Assembly (NCBI RefSeq): GCF_009765995.1
Contig: NZ_LMUI01000011.1
Location: 727,125-791,124, forward strand
DNA length: 64,000 bases
Source of the DNA: Methylocapsa sp. S129
Lineage (GTDB): Bacteria; Pseudomonadota; Alphaproteobacteria; Rhizobiales; Beijerinckiaceae
Reading direction: 5' to 3'
Shown here piece after piece: positions 25,912 to 34,501 of this stretch. The translations under genes were made by a program, and so were the position numbers. Below the pieces are notes generated by a model, which had not been told where the DNA came from, did not search any database, and worked only from the letters and a program-made list of their open reading frames with translations. The stretch's first letter is position 1, and each line of letters opens with the position of its first letter.

Positions 25912-26373
25912 TCAGCCAAATCCCGCCCGCTGGAGCCGAACCACGGCATTGTCGAGCGCGCCGAGGAAATTGGACCGGTCGCGCGGCGTGAAAGCCTTGG
26001 GACCGCTGGTCACATCGCCGGTCGAGCGCAGATGGTCCATCAGATTTCTGGTCGCGAGCGCCATGCCGATCGAGGCTTCCGTGAAACGCCGGCCCGTCGA
26101 CGTCAGCACCTCAGCGCCGGTCTTGATGCAACGACTCGCCAAGGGAATATCGGAAGTCACAACAATGCTGCCCTCGCGCGCCCGTTCGGCGATCCAGTCA
26201 TCGGCGGCGTCGGAACCGGCGCCAACGACGATCTGCTCGATCGACGGCGTGCGAGGAACCCTGATGGAACCATTGGCGACGACAAAGACCTTCAATCGAT
26301 AGCGATCGGCGACGCGGTAGATTTCGTCCTTCACGGGGCAGGCGTCGGCGTCGATAAAGATCTCGATTGGCAT
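25912..26373 (-). CDS. UPF0178 / YaiI-YqxD family protein
   Basis: 153 residues from the ATG at 26373. IFIDADACPVKDEIYRVADR is the family signature near the N-terminus and SDIPLASRCIKTGAEVL and NLMDHLRSTG follow in order. The fold is related to PIN-like nucleases with conserved acidic residues (D8, D10, D57 region DDWIAE), so nuclease activity is possible but unproven. Cytosolic. Confidence 0.9.
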   Translation of the reverse strand: MPIEIFIDADACPVKDEIYRVADRYRLKVFVVANGSIRVPRTPSIEQIVVGAGSDAADDWIAERAREGSIVVTSDIPLASRCIKTGAEVLTSTGRRFTEASIGMALATRNLMDHLRSTGDVTSGPKAFTPRDRSNFLGALDNAVVRLQRAGFG

Positions 26374-26798
26374 GTTTTCCCGAATCCATCGTCGCCACTT
26401 GACGCGCAGCACACAAAGCGACAATTTAACAGATGGAGGCCTTTTATTTCTACTCTGACGCTGAGCGAGATGCGGCTGGCGATAATCTAGAAAAAGGCTC
26501 TGGGGAATTCGTTAAATAGTAATCCTGCCCCGGCAAAGTCCCTTGCATGGAAATCACGACGGCATGAGGTTCCGGCCTCTATTTTGGCGACCGAAAATGA
26601 ACGAATATTCAGAATGGTCGCTCATTTACGCTGGGATCGCAGGAGTTTTATCGAAAATCGCCACGCTGCCATGATTCCGGCTTGAAGAATCCTTGTTCCA
26701 CTTCGATATTCATCGACATGACATCAGGCAATAAGCTTGACGTTTCGGAAAATAAGCGACGCCATTCCGGCTTGCCGCTTGAAAACTGGAGATGCAAA
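26374..26798. other. Intergenic stretch, AT-richer than neighbours
   Basis: No long gene. A 28-codon frame at 26433-26519 (MEAFYFYSDAERDAAGDNL...) has GC and codon pattern that could be coding but no clear ribosome site. No repeat or RNA fold recognised. The right end should hold the promoter of the Gly/His-rich exported protein. Confidence 0.5.
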
Positions 26799-27140
26799 AT
26801 GCGCACTTCATTGAAAAGAACGGTCGTCGGTTCGCTGACGGCGCTTGCGATCGGCGTTTCGGCGATTGGCGTGACGACGCCCGCCTCCGCGCAGGTTCAC
26901 CATTTCTCTCACGGCGGCGGCGCGCATGGCGGCGCGTGGCGCGGCGGCGGCGGCCATTGGCATGGCGGCGGTTGGGGTCCGGCGGCGGTCGGCCTTGGCG
27001 TGCTGGGTCTGGCCGGCGCGGCCATCGCCACCCAGGGAGCTTACGGCTACGACAACGGCTACGGCGATTGCCAGGCTTATCGCCCGGTCTATGACGCCTA
27101 TGGCAATTACATGGGTCGCCGCCTCGTGAATGTGTGCTGA
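26799..27140 (+). CDS. Exported glycine/histidine-rich protein (113 aa)
   Basis: The ATG at 26799 with GGAG eight bases before gives a signal peptide MRTSLKRTVVGSLTALAIG with cleavage near TPASAQ (residue 31). The mature part starts with a Gly-His-Trp-rich region (GGHWHGGGWGP), then a hydrophobic AAVGLGVLGLAGAAIATQGAYG and ends with YRPVYDAYGNYMGRRLVNVC. The last part is typical of small exported proteins of Hyphomicrobiales. His-rich part might bind metal. Followed 30 bases later by a strong terminator. Confidence 0.75.
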   Translation: MRTSLKRTVVGSLTALAIGVSAIGVTTPASAQVHHFSHGGGAHGGAWRGGGGHWHGGGWGPAAVGLGVLGLAGAAIATQGAYGYDNGYGDCQAYRPVYDAYGNYMGRRLVNVC

Positions 27141-27171
27141 TTAAGCGCGGCGCGCTCTCAGTTCGACGAGG

Positions 27172-27197
27172 AAAGGCCCCGCTTCGGCGGGGCCTTT
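27172..27197. terminator. Bidirectional rho-independent terminator
   Basis: AAAGGCCCCGC, loop TTCG, GCGGGGCCTTT followed by TCTTT: an eleven-base stem with T-rich tails on both strands. It separates the convergent exported-protein gene and anmK and can serve both. Confidence 0.9.
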
Positions 27198-27211
27198 TCT
27201 TTGGCGCCTGG

Positions 27212-28324
27212 TCACGCGGCCTTGGGCGCGGGCCAGAATACACCGCCCTGCATCGGCCGAGGCGCGCCGGTCGTCGTCGGCAAGGAAAGCGGCAGGCCTC
27301 GGCGCGAGCGCAGCGCAAGATAGGCGAAGCATTGCGCCTCGATCACGTCGCCGTCATAGCCAATCGCTTCGATCGGCTCGACCCGCGCGCCGAGGCGGTC
27401 GCCGAGCGCGCGCATCATGGTCAGGTTGCGGCGGCCGCCGCCGCAGACGAGCCAGCGCGAGGGCAGGCCGTTGACATGATTCAGGGCCGCCGCCGTCGCC
27501 TCGATCGTGAAAGCGGCCAGGGTCGCGGCGCCGTCTTCATCGCCGAGCTTTTCCACTTCGCGCGCCAGCGCGTGAAAATGATTGCGGTCGAGCGATTTGG
27601 GCGGCGCGAGATCGAAATAAGGATCGCTCATCAGTCTGGCGAGCACGCCGGCGTCGACGCGTCCCGCCGCGGCGAGCGCGCCGCCTTCGTCGTGGGAGAG
27701 GCCGCGCCGCCGCGCAACGAAATCGTCGATCAGGGCGTTGGCGGGGCCGGTGTCGAAAGCGACGATCTCGCCATCCGCGCCGAGCCAGGTGACATTGCCG
27801 ACGCCGCCCCAATTGAGAACCATCAGAGGGCGCTCGAGTCCGGCGCAGATCGCCGCGTGATACAGAGGAACGAACGGCGCGCCTTCGCCGCCGGCCGCGA
27901 CATCGGCGGCGCGAAAATCATTGACGACATCGAGTCCGAGCGCGCGGCTGGCGCGCGCGCCGTCGCAAAGCTGGCGCGTGAAGCCTTGGCGCGGGCGATG
28001 CAAGATCGTCTGCCCATGCAGGCCGACCAGCGCGACGCTTTCGCGGGCGATGTTGAATTTCTTCATGAAGGCGAACACCGCCGCGACATGGGAATCCGTC
28101 ACCGCGCCCTGGAGATCGTCGAGCGGGCCTTGCGCCGCGCCGGGGTTGCCAATGACGTCATGCAGCACGCGCTTTACCGCGTCGGGATAGGGAAAGGTCG
28201 CGCCGGGGCCAGGCTCGACGCGCGTCTCGCCGTCGCTGCGGATGAGGGCGACGTCGATGCCGTCCATCGATGTGCCGCTGATGACGCCGATGGCGGTCAG
28301 GACTGGCGATGGCGCCGCTTTCAT
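27212..28324 (-). CDS. anmK: Anhydro-N-acetylmuramic acid kinase
   Basis: 370 residues from the ATG at 28324. Phosphorylates and opens 1,6-anhydroMurNAc in peptidoglycan recycling. N-terminal ATP loop GVISGTSMDGIDVALI, VLNWGGVGNVTWLG near residue 165, and VCGGGRRNLTMM near the end are the family motifs. Its start overlaps the stop codon of the preceding FAH-family gene (ATGA), so the two are translated together. The open frame further upstream lies inside that gene in another frame and is not part of anmK. Confidence 0.94.
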   Translation of the reverse strand: MKAAPSPVLTAIGVISGTSMDGIDVALIRSDGETRVEPGPGATFPYPDAVKRVLHDVIGNPGAAQGPLDDLQGAVTDSHVAAVFAFMKKFNIARESVALVGLHGQTILHRPRQGFTRQLCDGARASRALGLDVVNDFRAADVAAGGEGAPFVPLYHAAICAGLERPLMVLNWGGVGNVTWLGADGEIVAFDTGPANALIDDFVARRRGLSHDEGGALAAAGRVDAGVLARLMSDPYFDLAPPKSLDRNHFHALAREVEKLGDEDGAATLAAFTIEATAAALNHVNGLPSRWLVCGGGRRNLTMMRALGDRLGARVEPIEAIGYDGDVIEAQCFAYLALRSRRGLPLSLPTTTGAPRPMQGGVFWPAPKAA

Positions 28325-29019
28325 TGGGCTTCTCCGATCGTGACCGACAATTCTCCCACCCCTGCGATCGAGCCCTCGAGCAGATCGCCGGGGGCGACCG
28401 GACCGACGCCCGCCGGCGTGCCGGTAAAGATGAGATCGCCGGGTCCCAGATGATAGAAGCCCGAGAGATGCGCGATGATTTCGGGGACCGACCAGACCAT
28501 CTGGTCGATATCGGAGGATTGGCGCGTCTGCTGGTTCTGGCGCAACACGATGGCGCCTTTGGCGGGATGCCCGATGACGGAGGCGCGCGCGATCGCGGAG
28601 ACGGGGGCGCTGGCCTCGACATCCTTGCCCAGCGTCCATGGCCGCTGCTTGGCTCGCTCCGACAATTGCAAATCGCGCCGCGTCATGTCGAGCCCGCAGG
28701 CATAGCCGAAGACCGCGCTTAAAGCGTCGGCGGCGGCGATCTTGAAGGCGGGCGCGCCGATTGCGAGGACAAGCTCCATTTCGAAATGATAATTATTCGT
28801 GCCGGGCGGATAGGGGATGTTCGCGCCGGACGGCCTCAGCGTGGTCGTGCTCTTAGAGAAGTAGAACGGCTTTTCGCGATCGACCGCCAGGCCCATTTCC
28901 TTCGCGTGGTCCTCGTAATTGCGGCCGACGCAGAAAATGCGCGCGACGGGAAAGAGGACATCGAGTCCGGCGATGGCGACGGCGGCCTGCGGCGCGGGGT
29001 CAAACAGAAATTTGGTCAT
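28321..29019 (-). CDS. Fumarylacetoacetate hydrolase family protein
   Basis: 232 residues. The FAH core is visible: CVGRNYEDHAKEMG, FYFSKSTTTL, metal-binding HFEMELVLAIG (Glu, Glu), GYACGLDMTRRDLQ, and FTGTPAGVGPVAPGD. Such small members act on 2-keto or diketo acids (acylpyruvate hydrolase, oxaloacetate decarboxylase); the exact substrate is not determined by sequence. ATG at 29019 with AGGAG ten bases before. Seven bases after the adenosyltransferase gene and overlapping anmK, so part of a four-gene unit. Confidence 0.9.
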   Translation of the reverse strand: MTKFLFDPAPQAAVAIAGLDVLFPVARIFCVGRNYEDHAKEMGLAVDREKPFYFSKSTTTLRPSGANIPYPPGTNNYHFEMELVLAIGAPAFKIAAADALSAVFGYACGLDMTRRDLQLSERAKQRPWTLGKDVEASAPVSAIARASVIGHPAKGAIVLRQNQQTRQSSDIDQMVWSVPEIIAHLSGFYHLGPGDLIFTGTPAGVGPVAPGDLLEGSIAGVGELSVTIGEAQ

Positions 29020-29026
29020 CGTTCGG

Positions 29027-29647
29027 TTACTCCTGTTTTTCGTTCTGATTCGCGCCGGGAACCCATAATATGTCGCCTTTTCCGCGATCGTTGGCAAAGC
29101 GCGCCGCGACGAACAGGAAATCCGACAAGCGATTGACATAGGCGATCGCCGGAGCGCCGACCGTCTCGCCCTCGATGGCGGCGAGCTCGACGATCTGCCG
29201 CTCCGCCCGGCGGCAGATCGTGCGCGCCTGATGCAGGGCGGCAGCCGCGGGCGTTCCGCCGGGCAGCACGAACGAGCGCAGCGGCGAAAGATCGGCGTTG
29301 AGCTGGTCGATCGCGGCCTCCAGTTGCTTGACCTGGCTCGCGACGATTCGCGGCGGCGGCCGGGCGTTCTTCTTGCTCTGGATTTTCTTAGGCTCGGGCA
29401 CGCAGAGATCGGCGCCAAGATCGAACAGGTCGTTCTGGATGCGCTTCAGCATGACGTCGATCAGCGCGAGATCGGCATGGGTCGAGGCGGCGGTGGCGAG
29501 GCGGGCCAGGCCGATCGCGCTATTGGTCTCATCGACGTCGCCATAGGCCGCGACGCGCCGATCGAACTTCGGACGACGCTCGCCGTTGCCCAAGCCCGTC
29601 GTCCCGTCGTCGCCGGTGCGCGTGTATATTTTGTTGAGCTTGACCAA
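29027..29647 (-). CDS. pduO: PduO-type cob(I)alamin adenosyltransferase
   Basis: Transfers adenosyl from ATP to cob(I)alamin to make coenzyme B12. 206 residues; N-terminal IYTRTGDDGTTGLGNGER is the ATP-binding signature, and PLRSFVLPGGTPAAAALHQARTICRRAER carries the second conserved region with key Arg residues. An insertion around 90-105 (KKIQSKKNARPPP) is slightly longer than in the common form. In the same unit as the HIG1-like gene upstream and the FAH gene downstream. Confidence 0.93.
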   Translation of the reverse strand: MVKLNKIYTRTGDDGTTGLGNGERRPKFDRRVAAYGDVDETNSAIGLARLATAASTHADLALIDVMLKRIQNDLFDLGADLCVPEPKKIQSKKNARPPPRIVASQVKQLEAAIDQLNADLSPLRSFVLPGGTPAAAALHQARTICRRAERQIVELAAIEGETVGAPAIAYVNRLSDFLFVAARFANDRGKGDILWVPGANQNEKQE

Positions 29648-29718
29648 GTTTCCCCTCGGCGATCCGCGATCGGCGTCGCCGCTTTGGGCGGCGCCGAAAA
29701 TGTCACTCTAATGTCCGC

Positions 29719-29910
29719 CTAATGTCCGCGCGCCCACAGAACGATCACGATGATGACAATCGCGAGAAATTGCAGGCCGACGCGCCAGCGCATCAATATT
29801 TGCGATTTGTTGGCCGATCCCTGGCGCAGCATATTGACAAGCCCGAGCACCAGAACAAGCGCCACGGCGCCGACCGCTATGGCGACGCCGAAATTGGACA
29901 GGGCTGACAT
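29719..29910 (-). CDS. HIG1-domain twin-membrane-helix protein (63 aa)
   Basis: Two membrane helices, GVAIAVGAVALVLVLGLVNML and WRVGLQFLAIVIIVIVLWA, linked by the RQGSANKSQILMR loop that defines the bacterial HIG1-like family. Mitochondrial relatives bind cytochrome oxidase complexes; the bacterial role is unknown. 71 bases upstream of the PduO gene, a pairing repeated in related genomes. Confidence 0.88.
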   Translation of the reverse strand: MSALSNFGVAIAVGAVALVLVLGLVNMLRQGSANKSQILMRWRVGLQFLAIVIIVIVLWARGH

Positions 29911-29991
29911 GGAGCCTGACTCTCATCGCGAGGAATTTACTGTCTCTATAGCTCGCCGCGCGCGAATCCGTAAGACCGGGAAACCCCTCGT

Positions 29992-32559
29992 TCAATCGCG
30001 CTTCAGCAATCGTTCGAGATAGTCGCGCTCTTCGCCCGGGCGGTTGGGGTCGGCGAGACGGCGGCGCAATTCTTCCAGCACGCGATAGGCGCGCTCGGCG
30101 GCGCCCACCGCGCCGGTGAGGCGCCCGTCGGTCGCGCCGCCTTTGAGGCCGTTGCGATCGCGGCCGAGAGGATCGCGCCCGTTCTGGCCGCCCGGCTTGT
30201 CGACGGCTTCGACGCCTTCCCCTTCGCCGCCCTGGCCTTGCATCTGCTTTTGCAGGCCTTGCGCGCCTTGGCGCAAGGCTTCGAGCGCGCGCCCCTGTTC
30301 GCCGACCGCGTCGCTCTTGCCCTTGCCGCCGGGCTTGAGATCGCCCTCGGCCTCGCCCATCGCGCCCTGGGCGTCATCGAAGCCCTTCTCGCCCTTCAGT
30401 CCCAGGCCCTTCATACCCTCCTGGAGTTGGCCAAGGCGATCGCGCAAGGCTTTCTGGCGCTCGTCGAGCGGCGTCGCATCGCTATCCTGATCGCCTTGCG
30501 CGGCGTCGGGATTGTCCGGCGGCTGGCCGTCCTCGCCTTGCGGCTGGTCGCCCGGCGCGGCGCGGCGCTTGCGCTCGCGCTGGTCGCGGCGAAACGTCTC
30601 GTCGCGCAGGGCTTGCTGATCGCGCATCAATTTGTCGAGTTCGCCCATTTCCCGGCGCATCTCCTTTTCCGCCGGGCTCGCGCCGCTTCTGGCGCTCTTC
30701 ATGTTTTCAAAAAGATTTTGCAATTGATCGAGCATCGCCTGCGCCTGCGCCTTGTCGCCGGTGCGCGCGGTGTCCTCCATGCGATCGAGCAGGCTGTTGA
30801 GGTCCTGCGTGGTCATGTTTTCGAGATCGCGCTGGTCGTTCGGGCGCTGCGCGAGTTCGCGCGTGAATTTTTCGGCGGCCGCGCGCAATTCCTTCATCAG
30901 TTCGCGAATTTCCTCGTCGCTCGCGCCGCGATCGAGCGCCTCGCGCAGCTTCTGTTCGGCGGCGCGTAAATCGCGCTCCGCCTGCGAGGCGTCGCCGTCC
31001 TCGATCTGCAGCGCCATCGCCCACAGGAAATCGGCGACGCCGATGAGATCCTGATCGGATCTGGCCTCGGCGAGACGGCTCTGCGCGCCCTTCAGGCCGA
31101 GATAGACGCTCGGCGGCGTTTCGAAGATTTCAGGGGCGATCAGCAGCGCGTCGAGCGCGGTCGCCACGCGCGGGCGATTGACGTCGGGGTCCAGCACAAG
31201 GTCGCGCCTTTGCTCGACCAGCGCGCGCGCCAGCGGATTGTCGAAGCGCCGCTGCGGCAAGGTCAGCGCGATCGGCTCGCTGGCGCCGTCTTCGCCGGCG
31301 ATATTATGGGCGCTCAGCGTCATCGTCACATGCGCGCCGGCCCAGGGATGTTCGGAAAGGTCGCTGGTCGTCTGCGCCTCGCCGATTCCATTGGCGCCGC
31401 CGGGCAATTGCAGCGCCATTTTCGGCGGGTCGACGAGCGAGCGGCCCTGCGGGGCTTTGCCGTCAATCAGCGGCCTGACGAAATTGGCCTCAGCGTTCGC
31501 CACGCCATATTGGTCGGCAAGCTTGTAGGCGAGGGTCAGCGACCCCCGCACATTGGTTTGGGGCCGCGCCGTCAAGGCGATCGTCGGCTTCTCATTGGCG
31601 ATTGCGGTAATTTCGAACGTCGAAAGCGGCGCGCCGTCGCGATTGATCAGCAGCTTGCCATCGCCCTTGATCGTCCAGCGGCGCTCGCCGGCGGCCGGAT
31701 CGAGCGGCGCCTTCTGCGCGGCGGCCGCATCGCCGGCCGGCTTGGCTGGCGTCGCCGGCGTCAAAGCCCCCTCGACCCGCGCGGCGATCGACTCGCCCGC
31801 GCGCAGCACGAGGATCGAGCCGGCCGGCGTCGTTATTTTCTGGGTCGGCGCGTCCTTGCCGAGCGCATCGAGCAGGATCGGCGGCTTGCCTGTATAGGCG
31901 GGCGGATCGATCCAGGCGTCGAGGCGGAACCCCTGCGCGACCGCCGCCTCGCTCCGCCAGTCAAAAGCGGCGGCGACGCGCGCATAGCGCTCGGAGCCCG
32001 CGACGAAGGCCGCGCAGACCGCCAGCAGCGCGGCGCCAAAGCGCAAAGCGGCGAAGTCCCGCTCCACCATGCGCGGCGCCGGCGGCGCGACTTCGATCGC
32101 GGCGATCTTTGAGGCGAGACGGCGCTGATGCAATTCCCACAAAGCGCGCGTCGCTTCGCCGGCGCCGCGATCGGCGAGCCGATCGAGGCTCGACGATGCC
32201 GGCTGATGCGGCGCGGCGCTGTCGCGATCGATGCGCGCCAGCGTCTGGGCGCGGCGCGGCGAGCGCAGAAGCGCCAGCGGATAGAGGGCGGCCAGAAGAG
32301 CCGCCGCGAACAGAATGAGGCCGACGATGCGGGCGCCGGCCGGCAGATCGAGCCAAAGACCAAACCAGGACGCCGCGAGAAAAAGCGCGCCGGTCGTCAA
32401 CGCCCAGGCGAGCGGCGGCCAGATCCGCTCCCACAGCAGCGCGAGGCTGGCGCGCCGGGCCATGCGATCGAGGGCGATGCGGGCCCGCGCGCGTTCGTCC
32501 GCGTCCGGGTGAGGCTGTGGGGTCGGCGTTTCAGCGCCTTCGTTCAATACTTTCTCCAT
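29992..32559 (-). CDS. TIGR02302-family membrane protein (DUF4175-like)
   Basis: 855 residues. N-terminal membrane helices at about 42-85 (LAWALTTGALFLAASWFGL, IVGLILFAAALLAALYPLAL) and a third near 175, then a large periplasmic-type region, and a low-complexity charged C-terminal third rich in Gln, Asp and Lys (helical RAAEQKLREALDRGASDEEI, then GQ/GE-rich runs). This is the alphaproteobacterial low-complexity family TIGR02302, normally just downstream of lysA as here. Function unknown; coiled coils suggest it binds a partner. Confidence 0.9.
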   Translation of the reverse strand: MEKVLNEGAETPTPQPHPDADERARARIALDRMARRASLALLWERIWPPLAWALTTGALFLAASWFGLWLDLPAGARIVGLILFAAALLAALYPLALLRSPRRAQTLARIDRDSAAPHQPASSSLDRLADRGAGEATRALWELHQRRLASKIAAIEVAPPAPRMVERDFAALRFGAALLAVCAAFVAGSERYARVAAAFDWRSEAAVAQGFRLDAWIDPPAYTGKPPILLDALGKDAPTQKITTPAGSILVLRAGESIAARVEGALTPATPAKPAGDAAAAQKAPLDPAAGERRWTIKGDGKLLINRDGAPLSTFEITAIANEKPTIALTARPQTNVRGSLTLAYKLADQYGVANAEANFVRPLIDGKAPQGRSLVDPPKMALQLPGGANGIGEAQTTSDLSEHPWAGAHVTMTLSAHNIAGEDGASEPIALTLPQRRFDNPLARALVEQRRDLVLDPDVNRPRVATALDALLIAPEIFETPPSVYLGLKGAQSRLAEARSDQDLIGVADFLWAMALQIEDGDASQAERDLRAAEQKLREALDRGASDEEIRELMKELRAAAEKFTRELAQRPNDQRDLENMTTQDLNSLLDRMEDTARTGDKAQAQAMLDQLQNLFENMKSARSGASPAEKEMRREMGELDKLMRDQQALRDETFRRDQRERKRRAAPGDQPQGEDGQPPDNPDAAQGDQDSDATPLDERQKALRDRLGQLQEGMKGLGLKGEKGFDDAQGAMGEAEGDLKPGGKGKSDAVGEQGRALEALRQGAQGLQKQMQGQGGEGEGVEAVDKPGGQNGRDPLGRDRNGLKGGATDGRLTGAVGAAERAYRVLEELRRRLADPNRPGEERDYLERLLKRD

Positions 32560-32592
32560 GGCGGCGCGACGCGACCGCCCAAAGCCCCAGCC

Positions 32593-33861
32593 TCACGCCA
32601 ACCAAGGCGGAATTTTGTCCAGGCCGATCAAGTCCTCGTAAGAGGGGCGTGGCCGCACGATCGCATAATCGGCGCCTTTGACCAAAACCTCTGGGATCAG
32701 CAGGCGCGAATTGTAGCTGCCCGCCTGCACCGCGCCATAGGCGCCGGCCGACATAACGGCGAGGAGATCGCCGGCGGCGGTCTCGGCAATGTCGCGGTTT
32801 TGCGCGAGATAATCGCCGCTTTCGCAGACCGGTCCGACCACATCGACCTTCCGGCGCCGCGCCGAGGGCGGCGCCTCGACAATAGGGAGAATTTCGTGAT
32901 GCGCGTCGTAGAGCGTCGGGCGGATCAGATCGTTCATCGCCGCGTCGACAATGACGAATGTCTTGTCGGGCGCTTCCTTGATGTAGAGCACGGAGGTTAC
33001 GAGAACGCCGGCATTGCCGACGATCAGCCGCCCAGGCTCCAGGAACAATGTGCAGCCGAGCGCTTTCGTCCGACGCTTGACGATCTCGGCGTAAGCCTCG
33101 GGATGGGGTGGCGGGTCGTTGTCGCAGCGATAGGGAATGCCAAGGCCGCCGCCGAGATCGACATGGTCGATGGCATGGCCGTCGCCGCGCAGGACGCCGA
33201 CGAAATCGGCCAGCAGCGCGAAAGCGTCGTCGAAAGGCGCGAGATCGACGATCTGCGAACCAATATGCATGTCGACGCCGGTGACGATGACGCCGGGCAG
33301 GCTTTTGGCGCGGGCGTAGACTTCTCGGGCGCGCGAGATCGCAATGCCGAATTTATTCTCCGATTTTCCGGTGGAAATCTTGGCGTGGGTGCGCGCATCG
33401 ACGTCCGGATTGACGCGGATGGCGATGCGCGCGGTCCGCCCACGCGCGACGGCGACCTGCGAGAGGACTTCGAGTTCGGGCTCCGATTCGACGTTGAAGC
33501 ACAGAATGTCCTCGTCGAGGCCGAGCGCCATCTCCGCCCGCGTCTTGCCCACCCCGGAGAATATGATCTTTTTCGCCGGCACCCCCACCGCGCGCGCGCG
33601 CCGCAATTCGCCCTCCGAGACGACGTCCATTCCGGCGCCGGCCCGCGCCAAAGTCGCGAGCACGCCCTGATTGGAATTGGCCTTCATCGCATAACAAACG
33701 AGCGCGGGGACATCGGCGAACGCCTCGGAAAATACCCGGTAATGACGCTCGATCGTCGCGCTGGAATAGCAATAGAACGGCGTGCCGACCGCGCTCGCGA
33801 TCGCGCTCAGCGCGACATCTTCGGCGCGCATCGCGCCGTCACGATAGGTAAAATGATGCAT
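32593..33861 (-). CDS. lysA: Diaminopimelate decarboxylase
   Basis: PLP enzyme that makes L-lysine from meso-diaminopimelate. 422 residues. The PLP lysine is in CYAMKANSNQGVL near residue 60; HIGSQ, the GGGLGIPY phosphate loop, EPGR and VCESGDYLAQNR follow in order. Part of the unit lptM-like, lysA, TIGR02302; in relatives argH comes first in this unit but is found 23 kb away here. Confidence 0.97.
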   Translation of the reverse strand: MHHFTYRDGAMRAEDVALSAIASAVGTPFYCYSSATIERHYRVFSEAFADVPALVCYAMKANSNQGVLATLARAGAGMDVVSEGELRRARAVGVPAKKIIFSGVGKTRAEMALGLDEDILCFNVESEPELEVLSQVAVARGRTARIAIRVNPDVDARTHAKISTGKSENKFGIAISRAREVYARAKSLPGVIVTGVDMHIGSQIVDLAPFDDAFALLADFVGVLRGDGHAIDHVDLGGGLGIPYRCDNDPPPHPEAYAEIVKRRTKALGCTLFLEPGRLIVGNAGVLVTSVLYIKEAPDKTFVIVDAAMNDLIRPTLYDAHHEILPIVEAPPSARRRKVDVVGPVCESGDYLAQNRDIAETAAGDLLAVMSAGAYGAVQAGSYNSRLLIPEVLVKGADYAIVRPRPSYEDLIGLDKIPPWLA

Positions 33862-33921
33862 ATTGCCTTCGATCCCGATCCATGATCCGCCGCGCCCGTC
33901 GCGAGGAATGCATCGGTCAAC

Positions 33922-34119
33922 TCACAGCAGAGGGTCAAGCACAAAGGGAACTTTGGGCGGCTCGATCTTCGGCGGTTTATGGTGAACTTGCGGATGGTTG
34001 GGGTCGTCGGGTTTGGCCACGGCGTTCGGGTCGGGCGGCGGCTCCAGCGCGCCGCGCCGTCCGCAGCCGCTCGCGCCAAAAGCGATAAGCGCAATGAGCG
34101 CGAGGGCGCCCAAGCTCAT
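33922..34119 (-). CDS. lptM: LptM/YifL-like small lipoprotein
   Basis: 65 residues from the ATG at 34119: hydrophobic LGALALIALIAFGASGCG, whose Cys is followed by GRRGALEPP, the conserved start of LptM-like lipoproteins, then a proline- and charge-rich tail. In E. coli LptM helps mature the LptDE lipopolysaccharide translocon; that role is carried over by resemblance only. The frame continues to 34215 without a better start. Sits 60 bases before lysA as in many Alphaproteobacteria. Confidence 0.8.
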   Translation of the reverse strand: MSLGALALIALIAFGASGCGRRGALEPPPDPNAVAKPDDPNHPQVHHKPPKIEPPKVPFVLDPLL

Positions 34120-34501
34120 TCTCGAGGGAACGTTCCTCAAGGAAATATTGCCTGTGCAGGATTTTGCGCGAGATGTCACGAAGCGGCTCCGGTGGCGTGA
34201 CGTCAATATACCCAAACGCGCCCCCGAGGCGAGGGGTCAAGGGAGCGCGCGGCGGCCATCGTTAGAGTCTTAACCGTCAATTCAACCAATCATACATGCG
34301 GCGCGAGTGAATATAAGCGGCGGATGGCGGCGCCGTCCCGAGAAAGAGCCGATTTCTTCCCGCAAACGAGATCAACATCATCGCGGCACAGGGCGTCACG
34401 CGTGTTTCAGGGCGGCGATCCAGTTCGCATTTATCGCGATTCGTAACTTCCCCTTCAGGTCTGCTGGGCATTCTTCCCCAAGAAGGGACTAGGGCGAAGC
34501 A
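34120..34501. other. Intergenic region before the GGDEF-EAL gene
   Basis: Divergent promoter space between lptM-lysA and the c-di-GMP gene. TTAA-N7-TTCA at 34270-34284 differs by one base from the CtrA full site, which is weak evidence on its own. No other structure seen. Confidence 0.4.

Noticed and set aside
26433..26519. 28-codon frame MEAFYFYSDAERDAAGD...
   Set aside because: No ribosome binding site and too short to judge; mentioned only as part of the intergenic region.
27212..28639. Extended anmK start at 28639
   Set aside because: The extra 105 codons lie in the wrong frame of the FAH gene; the ATG at 28324 overlaps that gene's stop and gives the normal N-terminus.
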